In this document: in pieces, positions 1 to 10,064 of the stretch
Position numbering within the stretch: position 1 is the stretch's first letter
How the letters are laid out: each line of letters begins with the position of its first letter
NCBI GenBank assembly: GCA_035711845.1
Contig: DASTBU010000115.1
Span: forward strand, 1 to 22,152
Reading direction: 5' to 3'
Length of the DNA stretch: 22,152 nt
Source of the DNA: DASTBU01 sp035711845
GTDB lineage: Bacteria; Acidobacteriota; Vicinamibacteria; Vicinamibacterales; 2-12-FULL-66-21
Made by a program: the position numbers and the translations under genes
The notes under the pieces: generated by a model
Database searches by the model: none
Seen by the model: the letters and a program-made list of their open reading frames with translations, nothing else
Told to the model about the DNA's origin: nothing

Positions 1-33
1 GGCGCGTACGTCAAGAAGCTGACCAAAAAGTGA
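1..33 (+). CDS. C-terminal end of an unidentified protein (partial)
   Basis: The window opens in a frame that reads GAYVKKLTKK and stops at TGA (31-33). Only ten residues are visible, with a lysine-rich basic end, so no family can be named. It lies on the same strand as the radical SAM gene, 31 bp upstream of it, so the two could be co-transcribed. A perfect palindrome sits between them. Confidence 0.5.
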   Translation, partial: GAYVKKLTKK

Positions 34-35
34 AG

Positions 36-55
36 GGGCGGCTCGCGAGCCGCCC
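36..55. terminator. Perfect GC-rich palindrome between two genes (possible terminator or attenuator)
   Basis: GGGCGGCTCG is followed directly by CGAGCCGCCC, a 20-bp perfect palindrome that would fold as an 8-bp stem with a 4-base loop. No T-run follows, so it is not a classical rho-independent terminator. It lies 2 bp after the upstream stop codon and 9 bp before the radical SAM start, where a ribosome binding site would be, so it might also limit translation of that gene. Confidence 0.4.
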
Positions 56-64
56 ATCCCCTGC

Positions 65-1426
65 ATGTCCCTCAACTACCTCGCCACGCGTTTCACCTGC
101 AGCTGGCCGTGGAGCACGATGGTGCTCCTCTGCGACGGACGCCTCGTGTGCGGCTGTGCGGACCCGTACGGCAAGCGCGTGCTCGGCGATGCAAAGGCGG
201 AATCGGTCTCCGCGGTCTGGACCGGCGAGCGCGCCTCGTCCCTCAGGCGGGACATCAACGGCGGAGGATCGAAGTTCTGCGGCGACTGCCCGCTGAAGCT
301 GCCCCTCGAGAAGGACGAAGCGCCCCCGCAGCGGCCGCTCGAGGTTTCCGCCCTGCCGTCGCGCCTCTACATCGAGTGCACGGCCGCCTGCAACATCTCG
401 TGCGCGCAGGCCTGCTGCGCCCCAGAAACGGGCATCACCCGGACGCGGCACGCCGGCATGCTCGACTTCGAGATCTTCAAGCGCGTGGTCGACGAGGCCG
501 CGCCGTCGCTCCTGCGTATCGATTTCTTCAACTACGGCGAGACGTTCCTGCACAAGCGGGCGATCGAGATGTGCGAGTACATCAAGGCGCGCTACCCGCA
601 CGTGTACCTGTACACGAGCACGAACGGCCTCGCGTTCACCGAAGAACAGGCAAAGCGCCTCGTGCACTCCGGCATCGACGAGGTGACCTTCTCGATTGAC
701 GGCGCGACACCCGACTCCTACGCGATCTACCGCCGCCGCGGAGACTTCAACAAGGCCATCGGTCACCTGCGCACGGCCGCCGAGGAGAAGCGCCGGAGAG
801 GCCGCGATGTGCCATTCATCAACTGGCGCTACATCCTGTTCACGCACAACGACAGCGACGCGGAGATGCAGCTGGCGCGGACCATGGCCGGCGGGATGGG
901 CGTGGACCGGCTCTGCTGGGAGCTGACCGACCACCCTGAGGACATGTACTCGAGACGCTTCGTGCGCGGCAGCGCCGACCTCGAGGCCATCAGGCACGAG
1001 GTCTGGGACGACAACAACCTCGGCAACGCGATCCCCGGCGCCACGCCGCGCGCCCGGATCGATGTGAAGGGACCTCTGGGTGCACTGCCGCTCATCGCGA
1101 GAAAGGGCCGGCCGTTGGAACTGTCGGCCACGGTCACGAACCTCTCGACACGCGCCTTCCCGGCGCAGGCGAGCTACGGCCGCCGACTCGTGCGCCTCGG
1201 CGCGCAGTTGTGCCGGCCGGACCGACTCGTGATCGACCGCGACTTCGAGCGCGCCTGGTTGCCGTCCACACTCGCACCTGGCGCGAGCACGGACGTGCCG
1301 CTGCGCCTCACGGCGCCGCCCGAGACGGGCCGCTACGCGCTGAAGTTCGATCTGGTGAGCGAGGGAATCGACTGGTTCGAGTCGTGCGGCTCGCCAACCA
1401 CGACGAAGACGCTAATCGTGATCTGA
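65..1426 (+). CDS. Radical SAM protein with N-terminal SPASM-like domain and C-terminal Ig-like domain
   Basis: 453 aa. Residues 10-78 look like a SPASM auxiliary-cluster domain: Cys12 in CSWPW, Cys23, Cys29 and Cys31 around DGRLVCGCAD, then the pair Cys72/Cys75. SPASM domains usually follow the radical SAM core; here it comes first. The core begins at about residue 100 with C105-x3-C109-x3-C113-x3-C117-C118, one residue longer than the canonical CX3CX2C. It continues with NYGETFLH (in place of the GGEP motif), STNGL and FSIDGATPDSY. Residues from about 330 to 453 form a beta-rich domain with PGAS, GRYALKFDLV and a WF pair, like the Ig-like tails on polysaccharide-cluster enzymes. Such proteins modify peptides or sugars by radical chemistry; the substrate is unknown. 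The ATG at 65 puts the first Cys in family position, but no Shine-Dalgarno is visible. Confidence 0.8.
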   Translation: MSLNYLATRFTCSWPWSTMVLLCDGRLVCGCADPYGKRVLGDAKAESVSAVWTGERASSLRRDINGGGSKFCGDCPLKLPLEKDEAPPQRPLEVSALPSRLYIECTAACNISCAQACCAPETGITRTRHAGMLDFEIFKRVVDEAAPSLLRIDFFNYGETFLHKRAIEMCEYIKARYPHVYLYTSTNGLAFTEEQAKRLVHSGIDEVTFSIDGATPDSYAIYRRRGDFNKAIGHLRTAAEEKRRRGRDVPFINWRYILFTHNDSDAEMQLARTMAGGMGVDRLCWELTDHPEDMYSRRFVRGSADLEAIRHEVWDDNNLGNAIPGATPRARIDVKGPLGALPLIARKGRPLELSATVTNLSTRAFPAQASYGRRLVRLGAQLCRPDRLVIDRDFERAWLPSTLAPGASTDVPLRLTAPPETGRYALKFDLVSEGIDWFESCGSPTTTKTLIVI

Positions 1427-1445
1427 ACTAGTACCGCGATTCTCC

Positions 1446-1733
1446 GCGATTCATTTGAGTTGGCATGAACGCGGGTCCTGGCGCCCGGCAGCCCCACCCG
1501 TCCTCGGCGCCCAAAGCGCTTGTCACGGCTGTGGCGCCTGCGCGGCGGGCGGGGCGGGGCCCCCGGCGTGCGTTTTCTGCACGCTGGGGTGCCGAGGCGC
1601 CCCGCCGTGCGCCACCCGCGTCGAAGCGTCAACTCAAATGAATCGCGGGAAAAAGGTCCACCTGAGGTCACGCTTCGACACTTGGAGCAGCCGAGCGCCA
1701 GGACCCGCGTGCACGTCAACTCACCTGAATCGC
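1446..1733. repeat. Inverted-repeat element with a central hairpin (MITE-like or REP-like)
   Basis: This fills most of the 358-bp gene-free gap at 1427-1784 between the convergent radical SAM and lpxC genes. A 41-bp arm at 1446-1486 recurs in inverse orientation at 1693-1733 with six mismatches. A third copy of its first part (GCGATTCATTTGAGTTG) lies inverted at 1627-1646. The centre holds an 11-bp hairpin at 1561-1589 (CCCCGGCGTGC against GCACGCTGGGG, one G-T pair). A further perfect 10-bp inverted pair, GTCGAAGCGT/ACGCTTCGAC, lies at 1620-1629 and 1670-1679. No convincing coding frame or target-site duplication is visible. It could be a non-autonomous mobile element or a repetitive palindromic element. 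Confidence 0.6.
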
Positions 1734-1740
1734 AATGTGA

Positions 1741-1753
1741 GCCGCCTGGCGGC
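1741..1753. terminator. Short GC hairpin between convergent genes
   Basis: GCCGCC-T-GGCGGC forms a compact palindrome 32 bp beyond the lpxC stop codon, between the convergent radical SAM and lpxC genes. It has no T-run on either strand, so a terminator role is only a guess from position. Confidence 0.25.
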
Positions 1754-1784
1754 CATCTGGGAGGCTGAATCGTAAGTCTAGAGG

Positions 1785-2705
1785 CTAGTTCGCCAGCCGC
1801 GCCGTGGCCTTGGCGCGCGCGCCGGCAGCGACCGGCAGGACAGCGGCGTCGGCCGGCGCTTCGACCAGGCGCCAGGCGTCGGCCTCTTCCAGGATCCTTG
1901 CGGCAAACGCCGTGTGCAGCGCGTGGCCGCCCCGATGGGCAACGAGATGACCCACGACCGGGTGCCCCACCAGCGAGAGATCGCCGATGACGTCGAGGAT
2001 CTTGTGCCGCACGAACTCGTCGTCGAAGCGCAGCGCGTTGTTGAGCACGCCGGTCTCGCCCAGGACGATCGCGTTGTCGAGCGAGCCGCCGAGCGCGAGA
2101 CCGCGCTGGCGCAACATCTCCACTTCCTTGAGGAAGCCGAACGTACGCGCCGGAGCGATCTCCTCCACGAAGGTCTCTTCCGTGATCCGCATCGTCCGCG
2201 ACTGGTGACGAAGGAGCGGGTGATCGAAGCTGATGCTGTAGGTGACCTTGAAGTGCTCCGAGGGATAGAGCGCGATCCGCTTGTCTCCCTGCGTCAGCGA
2301 AATCGGACGCAGGACTTTCAGGTACCGGCGCGGGGTCGGCAGCCGTTTGACGCCGGCCTCGTTCAGAATCAGGTAGACCCAGGGCGCCGCGCTGCCGTCC
2401 ATGATCGGCACTTCGGGGTGGTTCAGTTCGACAATCGCGTTGTCGATGCTGAGCGCCGTGAGCGCCGCGAGCAGGTGCTCGACGGTCTCCACCGACACAG
2501 CCTCGCGCGTCAGGCCGGTCTGATACTGGATGCCCCCAAGGTGCGTCACGGTGGCTGGGATCTCCAAACCACCGAGATCCGAGCGCTGGAACCGGATACC
2601 GTGATCCGCTGGAGCCGGCTTCAGCGACAGGGTGACCTTGTTCCCGGAATGGAGACCGATTCCGGTGCAGGAAACGGGTCGGCGGAGGGTGCGCTGCGCG
2701 TTCAT
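1785..2705 (-). CDS. lpxC: UDP-3-O-acyl-N-acetylglucosamine deacetylase LpxC
   Basis: 306 aa, the normal length for LpxC. It removes the N-acetyl group from UDP-3-O-acyl-GlcNAc in the cytoplasm, the committed step of lipid A synthesis. The zinc ligands are visible: His77 in VETVEHLLAAL, and His234 and Asp238 in RHKILDVIGDL. The usual active-site partners are also present: Thr188 in PARTFGF, Lys235, and His261 in RGGHALH. The opening RTLRRPVSCTGIGLHSG is typical. The ATG at 2705 follows GAGAGG by only 2 nt. The gene lies downstream of uvrA with a 232-bp gap, so it probably has its own promoter. It is direct evidence for an LPS-type outer membrane. Confidence 0.97.
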   Translation of the reverse strand: MNAQRTLRRPVSCTGIGLHSGNKVTLSLKPAPADHGIRFQRSDLGGLEIPATVTHLGGIQYQTGLTREAVSVETVEHLLAALTALSIDNAIVELNHPEVPIMDGSAAPWVYLILNEAGVKRLPTPRRYLKVLRPISLTQGDKRIALYPSEHFKVTYSISFDHPLLRHQSRTMRITEETFVEEIAPARTFGFLKEVEMLRQRGLALGGSLDNAIVLGETGVLNNALRFDDEFVRHKILDVIGDLSLVGHPVVGHLVAHRGGHALHTAFAARILEEADAWRLVEAPADAAVLPVAAGARAKATARLAN

Positions 2706-2937
2706 GACCTCTCAGATCGGATGGGGGCCTATCCGAGCTCAGCAAATCTCCTGCCAGCTCGAGCCGGCAAACTCACCTGCACGTAAACTGTTGATGGTAA
2801 GTGACTTTAGAACAAAATGACGGGTGTAGAACCGGGCCGATGACCCGCGGTTGTGGCTGTCGAACCACAGCCTCGAATTCCGAGAGTGTGGCGATTTTAC
2901 CACAATGGAAAGAACGGCTGCATTCCTCATCAAGTCC
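2706..2937 (-). promoter_or_regulatory. Structured leader and possible promoter region of lpxC
   Basis: Read on the minus strand, the uvrA-lpxC gap contains a TAAAAT (2894-2899) followed by CG, the same string as in the uvrA promoter, but no good -35. Downstream of it are stems at 2855-2872 (GGCTGT/ACAGCC), 2831-2851 (ACCGGG with CCCG-C-GGT, one bulge) and 2717-2736. The result would be a leader of roughly 190 nt with several hairpins before the lpxC start. Confidence 0.3.
2717..2736 (-). promoter_or_regulatory. Hairpin just upstream of the lpxC ribosome binding site
   Basis: TCGGAT and ATCCGA form a 6-bp stem around an 8-base loop, ending 11 nt before the lpxC start codon and beside its GAGAGG. 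A hairpin here could affect translation initiation of lipid A synthesis, but this is inferred from position only. Confidence 0.3.
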
Positions 2938-5793
<2,856 letters not shown>

Positions 5794-5832
5794 ACGGACT
5801 GCTCGGAGTTTCCCCGAATTCCCAAAACGACG

Positions 5833-5841
5833 ATTTTAGCA
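5833..5841 (-). promoter_or_regulatory. Extended -10 promoter candidate for uvrA
   Basis: On the minus strand TGC-TAAAAT reads as an extended -10 element placed 39 bp before the uvrA ATG. No clear -35 is visible, which is tolerated by extended -10 promoters. I found no recognisable LexA-type palindrome next to it. Confidence 0.4.
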
Positions 5842-5912
5842 TGGGGGATCGATGCCGCCCGCCGGAGCGCCCGGTCGAGCCGGCCAGTTGACTCCCGGGT
5901 CGGGGGGGCGGC

Positions 5913-6932
5913 TCAGGCAGCCGGCGGCTTGGCCGTTGCAGCGAAGCGGTAGACAGTGTCGTTCGACGCGACGACCATCCGGCCCTCGCCGTCGAACGCC
6001 AGCCCGATGAGGGCTCCACCGGACAGGATGCGCTCCTTCTCGTGGGGCCTGTCGAGCCTGATTCTGAAGAGCGCGGCATCCCCGGCGATGGCATCGACGA
6101 CGTACAGCGAGCCCGCGCGATCGAAGGCGAGCCCCTGCGGACGGCCGAAACCCGCCGCAAATTCTTCGACGGCGCCTGAGGGCAGGACCCGGTAGATGAC
6201 GTCGCGAGAGGAAAGCGTCGGCGCCGAAACGTACAACGCGCGATCGGGGCCGAACGCGAGATGAAACGCCGCAACGCTGGGCGGAATCGCTGCGACCTGA
6301 CTGACACGGCCATCGACGAAGGTGAGGATCGAGCCGGAGCGGTCCCCCACGAACAGATTCCCGTCCGGCCCGAACGCAATCCCGCACGGAACGCCCAGGT
6401 CCGTCGCATGGATCGTGACGCTCCCGTCGCGCCCGACGCGATGGACATTCCCGTCGAAACGGCTGGAGACGTACAGGTATCCATCCGGTCCGAACGTCAG
6501 CGACGTCGGATTGGGCAGATCGGTGACGAAGGGCTCACGGGTTCCGTCTGGCCGCACCCTGTAGACGGCAACCGTGGCTTGCTGTCCGCGGGACCCGCTG
6601 AACGTCACGTAGAGATTGCCGTCGGGATCGAAGACCGGATTGTCGACCAGGTGGAGCCCGGTCGCAATCGGCGCGCCCACCTCGACGTAGGCCGTTTCAC
6701 CCGGGGCGCTTTCGAGCCGGATGGGCGTGTGGCCGCCGTCCAGTCCGGAAGGCACGATCACGGTGACCGCGTGAGGGGAGGCGAAGGCAACCCTGGCTGG
6801 AATGGTTCCGACGCGTACTTCAGGCGGCCGTTCGTCGCTCAGCAGCCCGTCGCCCGAAATCGTGACTCGCCCACCCTCTACGGCCCACAGCGGATGGACC
6901 CCGCTGATGCGGGAGAGCGCTGCGGTAGTCAT
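5913..6932 (-). CDS. IPT/TIG domain plus NHL/SMP-30-like beta-propeller protein
   Basis: 339 aa. Residues 8-85 look like an IPT/TIG Ig-like fold (ISGVHPLWAVEGGRVTISGDG, then an IPARV and VTVIVPSG stretch). From about 90 to 335 there are repeated blades of the type FDPDGNLYV, FGPDGYLYVSS, FGPDGNLFVGD, FDRAGSLYVVD and FDGEGRMVV, as in NHL, SMP-30 and gluconolactonase-like propellers. No signal peptide or membrane segment is visible, so it may be cytoplasmic. No catalytic residues of a lactonase can be assigned with confidence. It lies 60 bp after the HNH gene and 119 bp before uvrA on the same strand. A ligand-binding or scaffold role is likely; the substrate is unknown. Confidence 0.75.
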   Translation of the reverse strand: MTTAALSRISGVHPLWAVEGGRVTISGDGLLSDERPPEVRVGTIPARVAFASPHAVTVIVPSGLDGGHTPIRLESAPGETAYVEVGAPIATGLHLVDNPVFDPDGNLYVTFSGSRGQQATVAVYRVRPDGTREPFVTDLPNPTSLTFGPDGYLYVSSRFDGNVHRVGRDGSVTIHATDLGVPCGIAFGPDGNLFVGDRSGSILTFVDGRVSQVAAIPPSVAAFHLAFGPDRALYVSAPTLSSRDVIYRVLPSGAVEEFAAGFGRPQGLAFDRAGSLYVVDAIAGDAALFRIRLDRPHEKERILSGGALIGLAFDGEGRMVVASNDTVYRFAATAKPPAA

Positions 6933-6992
6933 GGGAATTGACGAGTCGACAGCGAAAAAGACAATGGGGAACCGATGCGCACGAGCGCTCGA

Positions 6993-7526
6993 TCACGTCT
7001 CGTCGAGCGGCAGGTTCCAGTAGAAGTAGTCCCGCCAACTGTCTGGAGCGTTCTTGAGGCCGACCGTGATCCGGACCGCCGGCGCCCGTTCCGGCCGTTT
7101 CGGCATCCTGATCAAGTGCATCCGGGCTTCGGCTGGCGTGCGGCCGCCCTTCCTGCGATTGCAGGAAATGCAGCACGTCACGATGTTCTCCCAGTCCTTA
7201 CGGCCGCCCTGGGCGACCGGCACGACATGATCGAACGTCAGATCCGACGTGGCGAACACCTTCCCACAGTATTGGCACGAGTGATCGTCGCGCGCGTAGA
7301 TGTTCGCACGTGAAAACGGTACGTAATCGATGTTCCGCTTGATCCGGATGAACCGCAGCAGGCGGATGACCGAAGGGAGCTTGAACTTGAAGGACGGGGA
7401 CCGGATCTCCCTCTCGTACGTAGAGATAACCTCGACCTTCCCCTGGCACCAGAGCGTGATCGCCTTCTGCCAGTGGACGACCTTGAGGGGCTCGTACGTC
7501 GCGTTGAGAAGGAGCGTCTGCTCCAT
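6993..7526 (-). CDS. HNH endonuclease family protein
   Basis: 177 aa from the ATG at 7526 (MEQTLLLNATYEPLKVVHW), the usual start and size of this widespread small HNH family. The nuclease core is complete: C84-x2-C87 (CQYC), the catalytic D99-H100 in LTFDHVVPVAQGG, W112-E-N, then C119-x2-C122 and the asparagine in CISCNRRKGG. Those cysteines would hold a structural zinc. The domain nicks DNA in many contexts, but this stand-alone chromosomal family has no settled role. The frame stays open upstream, but those codons lie in promoter DNA. There is no nearby methylase, terminase or toxin-antitoxin gene to suggest restriction or phage packaging. Confidence 0.88.
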   Translation of the reverse strand: MEQTLLLNATYEPLKVVHWQKAITLWCQGKVEVISTYEREIRSPSFKFKLPSVIRLLRFIRIKRNIDYVPFSRANIYARDDHSCQYCGKVFATSDLTFDHVVPVAQGGRKDWENIVTCCISCNRRKGGRTPAEARMHLIRMPKRPERAPAVRITVGLKNAPDSWRDYFYWNLPLDET

Positions 7527-7539
7527 AAAAGCCTGAGTT

Positions 7540-7568
7540 ATTGTGCCCGATGCCGCCGGATGTGTCAA
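7540..7568 (-). promoter_or_regulatory. Sigma70 promoter of the HNH gene
   Basis: A perfect TTGACA (7563-7568) is followed after 17 bp by CACAAT (7540-7545). Transcription would start near 7533, leaving a leader of only about 6 nt before the ATG at 7526. This supports that start and suggests near-leaderless translation. Confidence 0.6.
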
Positions 7569-7589
7569 GGTATCGGCCGCGTAACAGGA

Positions 7590-7619
7590 TTGTTTGCAGC
7601 AGGTTATGGCGTGTATGAT
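7590..7619 (+). promoter_or_regulatory. Promoter candidate of the NlpC/P60 gene
   Basis: TTGTTT (7590-7595), an 18-bp spacer and TATGAT (7614-7619) with an upstream TG pair read as a sigma70 promoter. Predicted initiation near 7626 excludes the earliest in-frame start codons (7594-7618) and favours a start at 7642 or 7660. It is divergent from the HNH promoter. Confidence 0.45.
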
Positions 7620-7659
7620 GATTCGGCTGTCCTCGCTCGATATGATCGTGGCGCCTCGG

Positions 7660-8169
7660 ATGTTCAGGTTTTGCACAGTCCTGATTTGTGCCGGCTGGCT
7701 CGGGGGATGCGCGTCCACCGGCGCCGTCCCCCGTCCGTTTCCGGCAGCCGGGGACCGGGCGCCTGCCACCGCGCCGACGGCGGGCCGCCGCGACACCGCG
7801 GCTGAGGGCTACGCCATCGCCGCCACGGCGCTCGAATTGCGGGGAGCACCCTACCGGAACGGCGGCGCCGACCCTTCGGGCTTCGACTGCAGCGGGTTCA
7901 TCTGGTACGTCTTCGCCGAGCATGGCCTGGCGCTGCCGAGGACGGTCGAAGAGCAGTTTCGCGAGGGGATCCGCGTCGATCCGGACGCGCTGGCCGCCGG
8001 AGACCTCGTCTTCTTCCGGACCGACGGTCGATCCGTCTCGCACGTCGGCCTGTCGATCGGGGGCCAGCAGTTCGTGCATGCCCCGAGCTCGCGGGGAAGC
8101 GTCCGGGTCGAACACCTGGAATCGAGCTACTGGCGGCGGCGCTTCGCCGGGGCACGCCGCCTTCGCTGA
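7660..8169 (+). CDS. NlpC/P60 family peptidoglycan hydrolase, lipoprotein
   Basis: 169 aa from the ATG at 7660. Residues 1-17 form a lipoprotein signal (MFRFCTVLICAGWLGGC), with Cys17 as the lipidation site, so the enzyme is membrane-tethered in the envelope. After a Pro/Ala-rich linker the NlpC/P60 domain follows with all catalytic residues: Cys77 in SGFDCSGF, His128 in SVSHVGL and His140 in QFVHAPSS. The family cuts D-Glu/meso-DAP type bonds in stem peptides, as in Spr/MepS-like murein endopeptidases. Earlier in-frame starts at 7594-7642 exist, but the promoter and signal peptide favour 7660 (7642 is possible). It is convergent with the HExxH gene, with only 30 bp between them. Confidence 0.88.
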   Translation: MFRFCTVLICAGWLGGCASTGAVPRPFPAAGDRAPATAPTAGRRDTAAEGYAIAATALELRGAPYRNGGADPSGFDCSGFIWYVFAEHGLALPRTVEEQFREGIRVDPDALAAGDLVFFRTDGRSVSHVGLSIGGQQFVHAPSSRGSVRVEHLESSYWRRRFAGARRLR

Positions 8170-8199
8170 TCCTGCAGCCCTTCAGCCCTCAGCCGTGGA

Positions 8200-9063
8200 T
8201 TACGCCGCGCGGTATCTCTTGCGCGTGAGCCGCCGGGTCTTGTCGTCGGTGAACTGACGGACGTGCAGGTCGTTCTCCGTGTAGAGGACCGGTTGAGTCA
8301 GCGGCTTGATCGGCTCGACCCGAACGGACTGGTCGGGCGGCGCGATGTCGAGCGGTTCCATGTACCGCTGCGGAAACGACGGGAAGTTGCGAAAGGTGGT
8401 GGCGACAACGCCGCCGAAGCGCTGGTTGAGACCGGAGAAGTCGTGCTGCAGGAAATCGTAGAGCGCCGGGTCCGGCGAGCTGGCCAGGTACGACCTGACC
8501 ATGTGCGCGACCTCTTCGTAGAAGTGAGGCCCGTGCGATCGGATCGAGTCGCTGCCGTCGGCGCGAACGAACCGTCGAATGCCGCTTTCGTCGGGATCGA
8601 TGTGGTAGAGCTCGTGAAAAATGGTGTCGAGCTTGGCAAGCCAGGGTGCGGCACCGGGGTAGAACTCGGCCTTTCGCGAGCGCTCGAGGCTCTGATCGCA
8701 GTACCGTGGCAGGACGAAGGAAATCAGATACTTGATCGTCTTCGGCCCCAGCTTCACCACCGGCGACTTCGTGACGAACCATTCGGATCGCCGCGTCAGC
8801 TGCCCGGTGCTCCGATCGCGCCAGAAATAGTAGCCCGGCTCGCTCTCCGGAAGAGTCAGGCAGTGGCAGGTGGCGAACGCTCCCTCAGCCTCCGACCGCC
8901 CGAACCTGCCGAACACGAGGACTTCCGAGAGATCGATGAACGAGAGCTGTGGCGTTCTGCGCACGGCGTCCTCCATCAGGAGCGCGATGCGCTGCGTGTA
9001 GTTGATCATGCCGACACACGACGGCCGGAGGCAGACGTTCTCCGGCACGCGTCCTTGTCGCAT
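8200..9063 (-). CDS. HExxH-containing protein, putative zinc metallopeptidase
   Basis: 287 aa from the ATG at 9063. I do not recognise a named family. The clear motif is FHELYHIDPDE, with His150, Glu151 and His154 as a zincin-like HExxH. A later SHGPHFYEE (His177, His180) could supply a third ligand. Aromatic, conserved-looking stretches flank it (GYYFWRD, KTIKYLISFVLPRYC). Several cysteines occur (CLRPSC, CHCL, YC). No signal peptide or membrane segment is seen, so it is probably cytoplasmic. The C-terminus is very basic (TRRLTRKRYRAA). An alternative ATG at 9009 gives MINYTQRIALLMEDAV; neither start has a good Shine-Dalgarno. It has its own promoter, so it is likely monocistronic. Confidence 0.6.
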   Translation of the reverse strand: MRQGRVPENVCLRPSCVGMINYTQRIALLMEDAVRRTPQLSFIDLSEVLVFGRFGRSEAEGAFATCHCLTLPESEPGYYFWRDRSTGQLTRRSEWFVTKSPVVKLGPKTIKYLISFVLPRYCDQSLERSRKAEFYPGAAPWLAKLDTIFHELYHIDPDESGIRRFVRADGSDSIRSHGPHFYEEVAHMVRSYLASSPDPALYDFLQHDFSGLNQRFGGVVATTFRNFPSFPQRYMEPLDIAPPDQSVRVEPIKPLTQPVLYTENDLHVRQFTDDKTRRLTRKRYRAA

Positions 9064-9094
9064 CAAAAAGGGAGCTGTGATGCTGTGTGATGCG

Positions 9095-9124
9095 ACTATA
9101 AGGAGTGGGGGGTGGGTCTGTCAA
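9095..9124 (-). promoter_or_regulatory. Sigma70 promoter of the HExxH gene
   Basis: A perfect TTGACA (9119-9124), an 18-bp C-rich spacer and TATAGT (9095-9100) make the best vegetative promoter in the window. Initiation near 9088 gives a leader of about 25 nt to the ATG at 9063. Confidence 0.65.
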
Positions 9125-9194
9125 GGTGAACAGATCGCCCTTTAATAGCCGAGATTACGGTGTTTACAGGAACGTGAGCGCGCGACCAGAATCG

Positions 9195-10064
9195 TCATCG
9201 TCCGCCGGGCGGCTTGACGGGAGCGCCCGGTAATGTCGTGGGCGGTAACGCCTGTCCAGGCAGAACCGCAGGCACGCCTTCAGACGCGGGCAGCGCCCCG
9301 GGCCCGGACGGTGCGGCCGCGTTGGCCGGAGGCGTGACGGCGCCCATCCGCCGCAAAATCATCTGTTGCCGCCTGCGCAGCCGCGCGGTGGGCGCGCCCG
9401 GATTGAGCACGCGCGGGTTGATAATCGCCGCGGCCAGCAGTGCCGATTCATCGGCGCCGAGCGCCGACGCCGGCTTTCCAAAATACGTTCGAGAGGCAGC
9501 CTCGGCGCCGTAGATGCCGTCGCCCCATTCGATCACGTTCAGATACAGCTCGAGGATCCGCGGCTTCGTCAGCTCGACCTCGAGGCGGCGCGCGATCAAC
9601 AGCTCACGGACCTTCCGAATCGGGTTCTTCGAGGGGGACAGATACAGGTTCTTCGCAAGCTGCTGCGTAATCGTGCTCGCGCCGCGCGCGAATTCCATCC
9701 GTTCCATGTTGATCTCCATCGACTCCTTGATCTGCTCGATGTCGATGCCCGTATGCGTCCAGAACGCCGCATCCTCCGCCACGAGGACCGCGCGCTTCAA
9801 ATTGGCGGAAATGCGTCCATAGCCGACCCACCGGTACATCCGTCGAGGCTTCTCGCCCCGGCGCCTGGCTTCGTCCGCCCGGATCCGCATGAACGCAGTC
9901 TCTTCGGGATTCTCGGTGCGCAGGACGCGTACGTCAGGCAGCGTGAGATAGAGGTACGCACCACACGCAAAGGCGATCGCGAGAATGCCCGCAGCGGCCC
10001 GCCCGATGATGCGGCGCGTCGGGCCGCGCCGGCCGCGCGCCCACCGCCCTTCAACCCTCGACAA
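9195..10064 (-). CDS. mtgA: Monofunctional biosynthetic peptidoglycan transglycosylase (GT51, MtgA-like)
   Basis: 289 aa. It polymerises lipid II into glycan strands at the outer face of the inner membrane. A basic N-terminus leads into one membrane anchor at about 20-42. The GT51 motifs follow in order: AEDAAFWTHTGID with catalytic Glu97, GASTITQQLAKNLYLS (128-143), RKVREL and ELYLNVIEWGDGIYG. There is no transpeptidase domain. A Pro/Ala-rich tail of about 50 residues follows the domain and is longer than in typical MtgA. The start is inferred to be TTG at 10064, since no ATG or GTG precedes the anchor in frame. It overlaps the end of the M48 gene by 14 bp, which indicates translational coupling. 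Confidence 0.92.
   Translation of the reverse strand: MSRVEGRWARGRRGPTRRIIGRAAAGILAIAFACGAYLYLTLPDVRVLRTENPEETAFMRIRADEARRRGEKPRRMYRWVGYGRISANLKRAVLVAEDAAFWTHTGIDIEQIKESMEINMERMEFARGASTITQQLAKNLYLSPSKNPIRKVRELLIARRLEVELTKPRILELYLNVIEWGDGIYGAEAASRTYFGKPASALGADESALLAAAIINPRVLNPGAPTARLRRRQQMILRRMGAVTPPANAAAPSGPGALPASEGVPAVLPGQALPPTTLPGAPVKPPGGR

Noticed and set aside
1446..1733. Integron attC site
   Set aside because: The arms do not show the GTTRRRY/RYYYAAC core pair, and no integrase or cassette is nearby.
1333..2745. Minus-strand 470-codon frame spanning lpxC, the inverted-repeat element and the radical SAM end
   Set aside because: Overlaps lpxC in another frame and reads through the palindromic element; low-complexity arginine-rich product.
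5794..5832. LexA operator upstream of uvrA
   Set aside because: A sequence centred on GAATTC is only palindromic in the core six bases; it matches no LexA box I know.
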